NCBI GenBank assembly: GCA_944321345.1 | Contig: CALUKY010000001.1 | Coordinates: 1 to 64,000, forward strand | Length of the DNA stretch: 64,000 bases | Reading direction: 5' to 3' | DNA from: an uncultured Paraprevotella sp. | GTDB taxonomy: Bacteria; Bacteroidota; Bacteroidia; Bacteroidales; Bacteroidaceae | Shown: in pieces, positions 49,440 through 57,376 of the stretch | Layout: each line of letters begins with the position of its first letter | Position numbering within the stretch: position 1 is the stretch's first letter | Program-made: the position numbers and the translations under genes | The notes under the pieces: generated by a model | Database searches by the model: none | What the model was told of the DNA's origin: nothing | What the model saw: the letters and a program-made list of their open reading frames with translations, nothing else

Positions 49440-49492
49440 ATCCCCATCTTTATGAACAGATATTGTTGATAACTGCTTCAAAAGATGGGGAT
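49440..49492. terminator. Bidirectional terminator with a DnaA-box-like loop
   Basis: ATCCCCATCTTT (49440-49451) pairs with AAAGATGGGGAT (49481-49492), between the convergent methyltransferase and DUF4294 genes. The loop contains TGTTGATAA (49464-49472). The remaining spacer 49194-49439 holds four further TGTTGATAA or near copies and no gene. Confidence 0.7.
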
Positions 49493-49518
49493 TTATATTT
49501 TAATCGGTTTATGAATCA

Positions 49519-50145
49519 TTAAATGGAACCGGATTCCACCAATTTGACTACACGTTCCACCATGCGGTCATCGTATTCCGGATCATATTCTTTTTTCAAG
49601 CTGGCACCAAAAAGCCAGGCAAAGCTTTGATAAAAGCCTGCTTTAAAACTACCGAAGAAAGCCTGTACGATATGAAATGAGGATTGGTTACATTCTCGGT
49701 CTATCAGTTTTATGAGCAGTTTACCTTGAGCATAAGTCAGCTTTTTCATTACTGGAGTATATTCGGCTTTAAGCTCCTTTTCCACTTTTTTCATGTAGGC
49801 ATCCCTTTGCTTTTTGGTCGGTAATTTTTCCAACTCTTCATAAGTTTCCATAATCTTTCGATTCACTAATTTTGCATAAGGCAAAGTGCGTTTTACATTT
49901 CTCACCAGTTTGTTGTAACGGACTATTTCTCTTTTGTTTTTGAATTTCAGCGGAGGATAGACCGGAAGTTCCGGCATGACAATGACTTCGATGGAATCGC
50001 CTTTATAGAATTCTTTCTGTATTTTTTTGTAAAAGACCACACGCAATTCTAACTCAGGAGCATTTCCTAAGTCATCTTCTTCGTTTTGTGCATAAGCAGA
50101 AATCGAAGGTATCAGCAGCCATATCAGAGGAAGAATCCATTTCAT
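49519..50145 (-). CDS. DUF4294 family exported protein
   Basis: A 208-residue protein with a signal peptide (residues 1-19, ending AYAQ) and the DUF4294 domain, recognisable by IEVIVMPELPVYPPLKFKNKRE and VRNVKRTLPYAKLVNRKI with many Lys and Glu. The C-terminal NQSSFHIVQAFFGSFKAGFYQSFAWLFG segment is typical. Function unknown; periplasmic. A -7 box at 50156-50163 lies 10 bases upstream. Confidence 0.82.
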   Translation of the reverse strand: MKWILPLIWLLIPSISAYAQNEEDDLGNAPELELRVVFYKKIQKEFYKGDSIEVIVMPELPVYPPLKFKNKREIVRYNKLVRNVKRTLPYAKLVNRKIMETYEELEKLPTKKQRDAYMKKVEKELKAEYTPVMKKLTYAQGKLLIKLIDRECNQSSFHIVQAFFGSFKAGFYQSFAWLFGASLKKEYDPEYDDRMVERVVKLVESGSI

Positions 50146-50155
50146 AATCTCATTG

Positions 50156-50163
50156 CAAATTTA
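50156..50163 (-). promoter_or_regulatory. -7 promoter box of the DUF4294 gene
   Basis: TAAATTTG on the minus strand fits TAnnTTTG. It ends 10 bases before the ATG at 50145, so the leader is only a few bases long. Confidence 0.5.
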
Positions 50164-50238
50164 TAAATTTAATTGTTTGGTAGACATATGTTTTTGTGAA
50201 TATCTTTTTTGTTATGGATTTTAAAGACATCTGATGAT

Positions 50239-52293
50239 ATGAAGTGTTGGTTCGTTACCATATCAAGTTATCAACAGCACTTGTTGAAAATGTTGGTAAT
50301 TATTTGTTTATCAATATTATACTTTGTTGATAACTTGTCGGCACAATCTCTTTCCTGGGATTATTATCTAGAAAAATTCTCTCAGGAAGATTTATATGAA
50401 CATTCCGTTTCCCATGAAGATATAGTCGATTTGTATGATATCCGCGAGCACCCTTTACCGATTAATACGGCAACTAAAAATGATTTGGAGCGTTTGTTTT
50501 TTCTGGAATCAGTCCAAATAGAAGATATTTTAGCTTATCTGTATCAGTATGGACCTATGAAATCCTTAGGAGAACTGCAGTTTATCGAGAGTTTGGACTA
50601 TGATACCCGTGAATTCCTCAAATTCTTTTTTTATATTGATGATAACCCTGTTGAAAAATCACCAATAACGTTGAAAAACTTGTTGAAAGAAGGAAGGTAT
50701 TCGTTCACAACTCGTTTGGACATTCCTCTTTATCAGAGAGATGGATATAAGAATTATCCGGATAGTGTTCTGTTGAAAACTCCTGATAAAAAGTATTTGG
50801 GAAATGCCCTTTATCACTATATCAAACTGCAGTATGATTACCGTAACCGTCTGTATTGGGGACTGACAGCGGTGAAGGATGCCGGAGAACCTTTTGCCAA
50901 TAATCTGAACAAGGGATATGATTCATACAGTTTTCATCTGCTGTTGAAAAACTGGGCGTTTTTTGAAACCTTAGCTCTTGGAGATTATCGGGTGCGTACA
51001 GGCGAAGGATTGGTTTTCGGTTCCGGTTTTTCCATGGGAAAGGAGTTTGATATCACTATGAGCCGACAGGTTATCAACAAGCATACTTCTACAGATGAAT
51101 ATTACTTTATGCGTGGGGCGGCGGCTACGATGAAATGGGGAGATCTGTGTTTTTCTCCTTTTGTATCCTTCCGGAAAACGGATGCCTCGCTCGATGATAA
51201 TGGTAGGATTGAAACCTTGAAAACAGACGGTTATCACCGTACGTGGACGGAATATTTCCGCAAGAGAAATGTTTTCAACGGTCTGTATGGAGCGCATCTT
51301 TCCTATAACCGTCCTCATTACAAAGCGGGAATGACGGGGTATTATCAGCATTGGGATCATGAGTTTTCAACAGGTACCCAACTTTATAAACGCTATGCCC
51401 CTAAAGGAAGAACCTTTTGGGGGCTTTCTGTCGATTACGGGGTTGCTTTTGGAGATTGGGCTTTCTCGGGAGAATCGGCACATAGCGGACTTTATCACGG
51501 TTGGGCCACGGTAAACAAGCTTCTTTACCGTCCTTTGCCGGATTTGAAACTGTTTGCCCTGTATCGCTTGTATTCCTATCGGTATTATGCCCAGTATGCC
51601 TCTGCTTTCTCCGAAGGAAGCAAAACACAGAACGAAAGCGGTTTTTATTTGGGTACGGAATATCAGCCCTGGCGGTTTGTCCAATTGAAAGCGGCATTTG
51701 ATTATTACTATTTCCCATGGCCAAAGTATGGATTGGATCATAGCAGTGACGGATACCAGATCCGCCTGCAGAGTGACATCAGGCAAAACGACCGGATGCG
51801 TTATTCGGCAACATATTCTTTCAAGAAGAAAGAGAAGTTCAATGTGTTTCATTATACGCACCGTCTACGTCTGAAATACATATATCAGCCGGATGAACGT
51901 ATGGTACTGCAAACCGAATGCTCGGGAGTGGGAGCCAATAAAGCCGGCGGAAAACGGAAATATGGTGCGTTGGTAGGCGAATCATTTTCATGGGTTATCA
52001 ACAATCTGTTGAAAACTACGCTGACCTGTGCCTATATCCATGCCGACGGCAGTCTGTGCAGTCTGTCGCTTTATGAACCCGGTTTGCTGTATTCCTTCTC
52101 TTTCAACAACTATTATGATCCGGTGTTACGGCTTTCGGGCATGCTTCGTCTGGATTTAGGTCCGCGTTATCTTCTGTTGTTCAAATACGGCATGAGCCGT
52201 TATTTTGGAGTGTCTGAAATATCTTCGGGCCGTCAGCGGATTTCCGGTTCCCTCAAGCAGGACCTTTATTTGCAGTTGCGCGTCAAAATCTAA
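50239..52293 (+). CDS. Helix-hairpin-helix plus outer-membrane barrel-like protein
   Basis: A 684-residue exported protein. The start is at ATG 50239 or 50290; both give a signal peptide ending at NLSAQ. An HhH-like segment follows (LPINTATKNDLERLFFLESVQIEDILAYLYQYGPMKSLGELQFI, read as two hairpins), similar to ComEA-type DNA-binding repeats. The rest is rich in alternating aromatic strands (YYFMRGAAATMKWGDLCF, FYLGTEYQPWRFVQLKAAFDYYYF) and ends as an outer-membrane barrel. HhH next to a barrel hints at DNA or glycan handling at the outer membrane, but the function is unknown. The gene's 5' end overlaps two DnaA-box-like sites. Confidence 0.78.
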   Translation: MKCWFVTISSYQQHLLKMLVIICLSILYFVDNLSAQSLSWDYYLEKFSQEDLYEHSVSHEDIVDLYDIREHPLPINTATKNDLERLFFLESVQIEDILAYLYQYGPMKSLGELQFIESLDYDTREFLKFFFYIDDNPVEKSPITLKNLLKEGRYSFTTRLDIPLYQRDGYKNYPDSVLLKTPDKKYLGNALYHYIKLQYDYRNRLYWGLTAVKDAGEPFANNLNKGYDSYSFHLLLKNWAFFETLALGDYRVRTGEGLVFGSGFSMGKEFDITMSRQVINKHTSTDEYYFMRGAAATMKWGDLCFSPFVSFRKTDASLDDNGRIETLKTDGYHRTWTEYFRKRNVFNGLYGAHLSYNRPHYKAGMTGYYQHWDHEFSTGTQLYKRYAPKGRTFWGLSVDYGVAFGDWAFSGESAHSGLYHGWATVNKLLYRPLPDLKLFALYRLYSYRYYAQYASAFSEGSKTQNESGFYLGTEYQPWRFVQLKAAFDYYYFPWPKYGLDHSSDGYQIRLQSDIRQNDRMRYSATYSFKKKEKFNVFHYTHRLRLKYIYQPDERMVLQTECSGVGANKAGGKRKYGALVGESFSWVINNLLKTTLTCAYIHADGSLCSLSLYEPGLLYSFSFNNYYDPVLRLSGMLRLDLGPRYLLLFKYGMSRYFGVSEISSGRQRISGSLKQDLYLQLRVKI

Positions 52294-52333
52294 ATTAATA
52301 AGAGTATTCATCTGCAAGAAGAAAATAAATCAT

Positions 52334-52341
52334 TAATTTTG
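52334..52341 (+). promoter_or_regulatory. -7 promoter box of the radical SAM gene
   Basis: TAATTTTG fits TAnnTTTG, 29 bases before ATG 52371. Confidence 0.5.
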
Positions 52342-52370
52342 CGAGATTGATTAACAAAACAAGGATTGCT

Positions 52371-53147
52371 ATGTCTACAATTATTTACCCTTCACCGGTG
52401 TTCGGGCCGGTTCACAGCCGCAGGCTGGGAGTTTCTTTGGGTATAAATCTGTTGCCCGAAGATGGAAAATTCTGCACTTTCGACTGTGTTTATTGTGAAT
52501 GTGGCTTTAATAAGGACCATAGGCCTCACCGTCCGCTTCCCACTCGTGAGGAAGTATGTGCTGTGCTTGAAGAGCGCTTGAAAGATATGCATGAAAACGG
52601 TCCGCATCCCGATGTGTTGACTTTTGCCGGCAACGGAGAGCCTACTTTGCATCCGGAGTTTGCCGGAATCATTGATGATGTGGTGCGTCTGCGCAACCAT
52701 TATTTTCCGGAAGCGAAGATCAGTGTGCTGAGTAATGCCACGCAAGTGTTGAAACCCGAAGTTTTCAACGCTCTGTTGAAAGTGGATAATAATATCCAGA
52801 AGCTCGACACGGTGAATATGTCTTATATCGAACTTGTGGATCGTCCTACCGGGCATTATGACGTACAGCAGATTATCGACCAGCTGAAAGCCTTCTCCGG
52901 TCATGTGATTATTCAAACCATGTTTATGACGGGCAGTACGCAGGGATATTCAGTGGATAATACCACTCCGGAATTTGTGGAGCCTTGGTTGGAAGCAGTT
53001 AAGGAAATCAATCCACGGCAAGTGATGATTTATACCATTGACCGTGAGACTCCGGATCATGAACTCCGCAAGGCCGGAAAGGAAGTGCTCGACCGTATCG
53101 GACAACAGGTGCGTGAGGCGGGCTTCGAAGTTTCCGTATCTTATTGA
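52371..53147 (+). CDS. Radical SAM protein
   Basis: A 258-residue radical SAM enzyme. The [4Fe-4S] motif CxxxCxxC is in FCTFDCVYCECG (about residues 34-45), and TFAGNGEPTLHPEF contains the GGE-like SAM-binding strand. The short C-terminus suggests a small single-domain member with an unresolved substrate. ATG 52371 (MSTIIYPSPVFGPVHSRRLG) is chosen; the frame is open a few codons further upstream to 52347. Confidence 0.88.
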   Translation: MSTIIYPSPVFGPVHSRRLGVSLGINLLPEDGKFCTFDCVYCECGFNKDHRPHRPLPTREEVCAVLEERLKDMHENGPHPDVLTFAGNGEPTLHPEFAGIIDDVVRLRNHYFPEAKISVLSNATQVLKPEVFNALLKVDNNIQKLDTVNMSYIELVDRPTGHYDVQQIIDQLKAFSGHVIIQTMFMTGSTQGYSVDNTTPEFVEPWLEAVKEINPRQVMIYTIDRETPDHELRKAGKEVLDRIGQQVREAGFEVSVSY

Positions 53148-53193
53148 TGTCATGATTTCCTTATAAGAATATAAAGAAGAAAAAAACTATTCT

Positions 53194-54693
53194 ATGAAAT
53201 CGAAGATTTTTGGAATTCTTATTCTGATGGAAGCGGTCTTTATGCTGCTTTCTTCGGGAGTGTCTTTATTTTATAAGCATCGTTGTGGCGATCAGGATCT
53301 GGAAGCATTGTTGTATTCCACATTGATTACTTTTGTGATCGGAGCCGGACTTTTTCTGATCGGAAGGCGAAGTCCGAAAACCAAACTGACGCGTAAGGAC
53401 AGTTTCTTGATCGTGGCTCTGGTATGGGTGATTTTCTCGTTTCTGGGTATGTTGCCTTTTCTGTTCTACGGAACGACCACAACTATAGAAGATGCTTTCT
53501 TTGAAACGATGTCCGGTTTTACCACTACGGGAGCTTCGGTGCTGAATAATATCAATGATCAGCCGCATGGTATTCTTTTTTGGCGAAGCATCATACAGTG
53601 GTTGGGAGGTTTGGGTATCGTGGTTTTTTCGTTTGCTCTGATTCCTGTGTATGAGTTGAAGAATACGCAGATCTTTTCTGCCGAGGTTACAGGATTGGAT
53701 GTAGATAAACTCCGGCCCAAAATTGGAGATACGGCCCGCAGGCTGCTTGTGATTTATATGCTCATTACAGCTTTGTGTACGTTCTGTTATTGGATTGGTC
53801 CCATGAATTTCTTTGATGCGATTTGCCATGCCATGACTACCATAGCCACGGGTGGATATGGTACGCATCAGAACAGTTTGGCCTATTTCAACTCTCCTTA
53901 CATAGAGTATATGTGCAGTTTCTTTATGTTTATTGCGGGAGTGAACTTTTCACTTTACTATTACTTGAGTATCGGAAAGAGAAAGGTGTTCTATCGTAAT
54001 GAAGAGTTACGCTGGTACACATGCTTCACTTTGGCTGCTGTGGCTGTGTTTGCTGGACTGTTCTATTACACCCGCTATCAGATGTCCACCACACCCGAGC
54101 AGTTGGCTTCGCTTCCCGAAGGTTTTGAGGACACGTTCCGTACTTCGCTCTTTCAGGTGACCACTCTGCTCACCTCCACCGGATTTCAGGCGTCCAATTA
54201 TGATTATGTGGCATGGGGCCAGGTGTTCTGGATGCCTACACTCATTATTCTTTTCATTGGAGCCTGTGCCGGATCGACAAGTGGTGGATTTAAGGTTATC
54301 CGCATGCTGGTGTGTCTTAAAGATGCCAAGAATGAATTCAAGCAACAATTGCATCCCCGTGCCGTGATTCCTGTGCGTCTTTCCGGCTACGTGCTTCCGG
54401 AAAATAAGGTGCTTCGTGCGTTGGCTTTCCTGTTTCTTTATCTGGTTATCATTGTGATCGGAACTTGCTTGCTCACGATGATGGGACTGGATATGGATTC
54501 GGCTCTCGGTTCGTGCATCACGAGTTTGAGCAATGCCGGTCCGGGATTAGGATCAACTGGTCCGGCTTCGAACTTTTCTGCTGTGCCGGCCTTTGGAAAA
54601 TGGTTGCTCAGCTTTTTGATGCTGGTAGGTCGTTTGGAGATCTTTACGGTGCTGTTCCTCTTCATGCCAGACTTCTGGCGTGAGAAAGCATAA
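53194..54693 (+). CDS. trkH: TrkH-type potassium uptake protein
   Basis: A 499-residue polytopic Trk/Ktr transporter. Repeated P-loop signatures occur: MSGFTTTGASVLNN (about residues 108-121), TIATGGYGTHQNS, LLTSTGFQASNYD and SLSNAGPGLGSTGP near the end, each with a selectivity-filter Gly. It imports K+ (or Na+). Its usual regulator TrkA is not in this window. Followed by a terminator. Confidence 0.92.
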   Translation: MKSKIFGILILMEAVFMLLSSGVSLFYKHRCGDQDLEALLYSTLITFVIGAGLFLIGRRSPKTKLTRKDSFLIVALVWVIFSFLGMLPFLFYGTTTTIEDAFFETMSGFTTTGASVLNNINDQPHGILFWRSIIQWLGGLGIVVFSFALIPVYELKNTQIFSAEVTGLDVDKLRPKIGDTARRLLVIYMLITALCTFCYWIGPMNFFDAICHAMTTIATGGYGTHQNSLAYFNSPYIEYMCSFFMFIAGVNFSLYYYLSIGKRKVFYRNEELRWYTCFTLAAVAVFAGLFYYTRYQMSTTPEQLASLPEGFEDTFRTSLFQVTTLLTSTGFQASNYDYVAWGQVFWMPTLIILFIGACAGSTSGGFKVIRMLVCLKDAKNEFKQQLHPRAVIPVRLSGYVLPENKVLRALAFLFLYLVIIVIGTCLLTMMGLDMDSALGSCITSLSNAGPGLGSTGPASNFSAVPAFGKWLLSFLMLVGRLEIFTVLFLFMPDFWREKA

Positions 54694-54802
54694 AAACTTT
54701 CTATGGTAATGATTTTTACTTTGCAAATTATTATAAATTAGTGGACATTTATGGACACAAAAGCGTTAATTTGTAAAATTAATAAATTGAAACTATGACA
54801 TT

Positions 54803-54855
54803 TAAAATGGTCGTATCAGGCTCAATTCTTTTGAGAAATGATCGACCATTTTTTG
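54803..54855 (+). terminator. Terminator after trkH
   Basis: AAAATGGTCG (54804-54813) pairs with CGACCATTTT (54843-54852) with a nested hairpin CTCAATTCTTTTGAG, then TTG. The rest of the 352-base spacer (54694-55045) is AT-rich with no gene seen. Confidence 0.75.
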
Positions 54856-55015
54856 TTACTTGAATTCAAATCTAAAACTTATATTATTTGTTATTTGGAT
54901 TTTTGATTTCATCTATGTTTTACATATTTTTAGAAAGTAAAAACTGGTTTTCTATTTTAATAGAAGATATTACTAATTTTATTAAGAAAATTGATTGTTA
55001 GATTTTATTTTTGAC

Positions 55016-55023
55016 TATATTTG
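55016..55023 (+). promoter_or_regulatory. -7 promoter box of the AT-rich membrane protein
   Basis: TATATTTG fits TAnnTTTG, with TTG at 54995-54997 about 18 bases upstream as a possible -33 element. ATG 55046 follows 22 bases later. Confidence 0.55.
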
Positions 55024-55045
55024 TTTTTCATAAATACTTATCGTT

Positions 55046-55684
55046 ATGGGATATAATGGAGGTACAAATAAAAGAGGGTATTATAGACGTAATCATGGGA
55101 TGAATTCTAAGTCTTCGATGAAATATGGTTCTAATTTTTTAGCCAATATTTTTTCAGGAGGTTTAGAATTAGTGGATGCTTTAGGAAGAAGTTCATTAGG
55201 ATTTTCATCTGAAATTCCTAATTTAGAGGATATAAAGATAAAACATTTTAATCCCATTCATCAAAGGATTAAATATATAATATTCGGTATTATTGCTATA
55301 TTATGTCCAATTTTAGGTTGTATACTCTTTGAGTTTTTTAATTGGTGGATATTCTTTTCAGTGTTGATTTGTGGATTTATCGAAACTTGTATTTGTTTAC
55401 CTATGACGTTTACTAATAGAAAAAATAATTATATATATAAAGATGAAGAACAATATGTAAAAAAAATATGTAGAGGTAATTTGAACATTCTTAGAGTATT
55501 ATTTATAATACTTTTTATATTGAATTTATATCCATTTCTTTCACATGATTTGTATCTAATATCTTATATTTTTGTATGTTTGAAATTATGGGTTAATATG
55601 GACCTAATTAGGGCATCATTTAAGAATGAAATAAATACAGAAGTATATGCTAATGTAGTAATGAATCGTCCGGCTACAACATAA
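55046..55684 (+). CDS. AT-rich hypothetical membrane protein
   Basis: A 212-residue protein with no family that I recognise. The N-terminus is Gly/Asn/Arg-rich (MGYNGGTNKRGYYRRNHG). Four hydrophobic segments follow at about residues 78-95, 98-119, 147-164 and 166-185, so it is an integral membrane protein with polar ends. Its codon use is far more AT-rich than all neighbours (long runs of A/T third positions), a sign of recent gene transfer. It has its own promoter box. Confidence 0.6.
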   Translation: MGYNGGTNKRGYYRRNHGMNSKSSMKYGSNFLANIFSGGLELVDALGRSSLGFSSEIPNLEDIKIKHFNPIHQRIKYIIFGIIAILCPILGCILFEFFNWWIFFSVLICGFIETCICLPMTFTNRKNNYIYKDEEQYVKKICRGNLNILRVLFIILFILNLYPFLSHDLYLISYIFVCLKLWVNMDLIRASFKNEINTEVYANVVMNRPATT

Positions 55685-55846
55685 AATTAGCTTTTTGGAT
55701 ATGAAATACAAAATTGTCTATTAATTTTTGTATCATCACTTCTAAGGCAAATTGGCCTCAGATATACTCTGTGAAACACTACCCGCTAGCTTGTTGCTTT
55801 CTGGAAATTAATCTTAAAAAAGATAATCTTTCATATATCAGGAAGC

Positions 55847-57205
55847 CTACTGAGGACTCAGTTGTTTTTGATTGCTCCGGTTGGCCAGTTTATGATGTAC
55901 TAAGATAAAGGCCGGAATGAGGAAAACATCGGCTGCCAGCCATGCTGAAGGATCGCCGTAGCACACTCCGGTATAGCCCAACATCGGCACCAGGAAGAGA
56001 CTCACGGCTACTCGGTCTACCATCTCAAATACGCCGGAAAGCATGGCCAGACGGCTGAATCCCAATCCCTGGATACTGTATCGCAGAATGCAGAGCAGTC
56101 CGAGCGGAATGTAATACGTGCTGGATATTCTCAGAAATTGAGAAGCCTTGCTGATGATTTCAGTTTCATCGGGCGATACAAACATCAGCAGCAGGGTTTT
56201 GTCCACACTGTGTAAAATCACCAGACATACCAGACAGTAGGCGATAATCATGGAGAAACTGGCCCGCACACCCCAGTTGATACGTTTCAGCTGTCCGGCT
56301 CCCAGATTCTGTCCGCAATAAGTAGCCATGGCTATACCCATATTCTCCAACGGGCAGATAAAGAACATTTTGATGCGCACAGCCGCAGTAAAGGCGGCCA
56401 CACAGGTGGTGCCCAGCGCATTGTTCGCGCTTTGCAGCATGATGCTTCCGATGGCGGTTATGGAAACCTGCAGGCCCATAGGAAGTCCCATTGCCAACAG
56501 TCCTTTGGCATAGTGCCAGTCATACCGTTTGTCCTCGGCATCCATTTTCAGGAGCGGAAACTTACGGAACATATAGATGAAGCACAACACGGCAGACACG
56601 GCCTGAGAGAAGACGGTGGCGATAGAGGCACCCATTACACCCCAGTCGAGCACCAGAATGCAGAACAGATCCAACAGAATGTTCAGTATGGCTGCCAGAA
56701 TCAGAAAGTTGAATGGGGTGCGGCTGTCGCCTAATGCCCGGATGATGCTTGAGAGCAGGTTGTAGAAGAACGTGAACGGGATGCCGATAAATGTTACCAA
56801 CAGGTACAGATACGCGTCGCGGAAGATTTCATCAGGTGTCTGCATATGCTCCAGAATGGTGTGACACAGCAATGAAGTGACAATCATCAGGAAAACAGAT
56901 ATGCCCAATGCCAGCCACAGACTGTTACAGATATAGCGCCGCATGATTTTGTAGTCGCGCGCTCCGAAAGTCTGTGCCACGGGGATACCGAAGCCGCAGC
57001 AGCATCCCAGACAGAATCCGATGATGAGAAACACTACCGAGGTGCTGGCACCTACGGCTGCCAATGAGTTAATGCCCAGATATTTTCCTACAATGGCTGC
57101 ATCGATGAGGCTGTAGGTCTGTTGCAGGATACTGCCTAAAATCAGCGGGAGGGCGAAATTGAAGATCAGTTTGAAGGGCGAGCCTTCAGTCATTTCCTTT
57201 ACCAT
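55847..57205 (-). CDS. MATE family efflux transporter
   Basis: A 452-residue MATE exporter with about twelve membrane segments. It opens with MVKEMTEGSPFKLIFNFALP, typical of the DinF/NorM group, and contains LQQTYSLIDAAIVGKYLG and a second half of similar pattern. It couples Na+ or H+ to drug or metabolite export. ATG 57205 is chosen over the upstream TTG (57232). Confidence 0.9.
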   Translation of the reverse strand: MVKEMTEGSPFKLIFNFALPLILGSILQQTYSLIDAAIVGKYLGINSLAAVGASTSVVFLIIGFCLGCCCGFGIPVAQTFGARDYKIMRRYICNSLWLALGISVFLMIVTSLLCHTILEHMQTPDEIFRDAYLYLLVTFIGIPFTFFYNLLSSIIRALGDSRTPFNFLILAAILNILLDLFCILVLDWGVMGASIATVFSQAVSAVLCFIYMFRKFPLLKMDAEDKRYDWHYAKGLLAMGLPMGLQVSITAIGSIMLQSANNALGTTCVAAFTAAVRIKMFFICPLENMGIAMATYCGQNLGAGQLKRINWGVRASFSMIIAYCLVCLVILHSVDKTLLLMFVSPDETEIISKASQFLRISSTYYIPLGLLCILRYSIQGLGFSRLAMLSGVFEMVDRVAVSLFLVPMLGYTGVCYGDPSAWLAADVFLIPAFILVHHKLANRSNQKQLSPQ

Positions 57206-57243
57206 AAAAAAACTGTTATACCTTGAAAACAATATAAGAACCG

Positions 57244-57283
57244 AAAGACTATCCCGGTTCCTCCCGGATCCGGAATAGTCTTT
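57244..57283 (-). terminator. Terminator after nadB
   Basis: AAAGACTATCCCGG (57244-57257) pairs with CCGGAATAGTCTTT (57270-57283), one base out of register. It lies after the nadB stop and before the MATE gene on the minus strand; the T-run is weak. Confidence 0.6.
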
Positions 57284-57376
57284 CAGTTTATCTTATCTAT
57301 ATCATGTCTTGAAGTCGGGATAAGTTCATGTCGTTATCTCCTTTACTTCGTTAAATTTCAGTTTTGTGATTGTGTC

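Larger units (their letters stand above)
48198..50343. other. Candidate chromosomal replication origin region
   Basis: The 9-mer TGTTGATAA (TTATCAACA on the other strand), one base away from the E. coli DnaA box TTATCCACA, occurs on the plus strand at 48413, 49198, 49287, 49300, 49464 and 50325 and on the minus strand at 50268. Near matches lie at 48335 (TTATCGACA), 48646 (TATTGATAA) and 49188 (GGTTGATAA). It was not noticed elsewhere except at 51071 and 51995 inside the next gene. 48198-48659 is a 460-base AT-rich stretch without a gene. Plus-strand composition leans to C before and to G after this region. A parS site lies 33 kb away. All of this is what an origin looks like; dnaA is not here. 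Confidence 0.65.

Noticed and set aside
54750-54798. A 15-codon mini-ORF before the trkH terminator
   Set aside because: Too short, no start signal of weight, and it lies in a spacer of AT-rich filler.
55714-55908. A 64-codon plus-strand ORF between the AT-rich gene and the MATE gene
   Set aside because: It overlaps the end of the MATE gene, has no start signal and no recognisable sequence.
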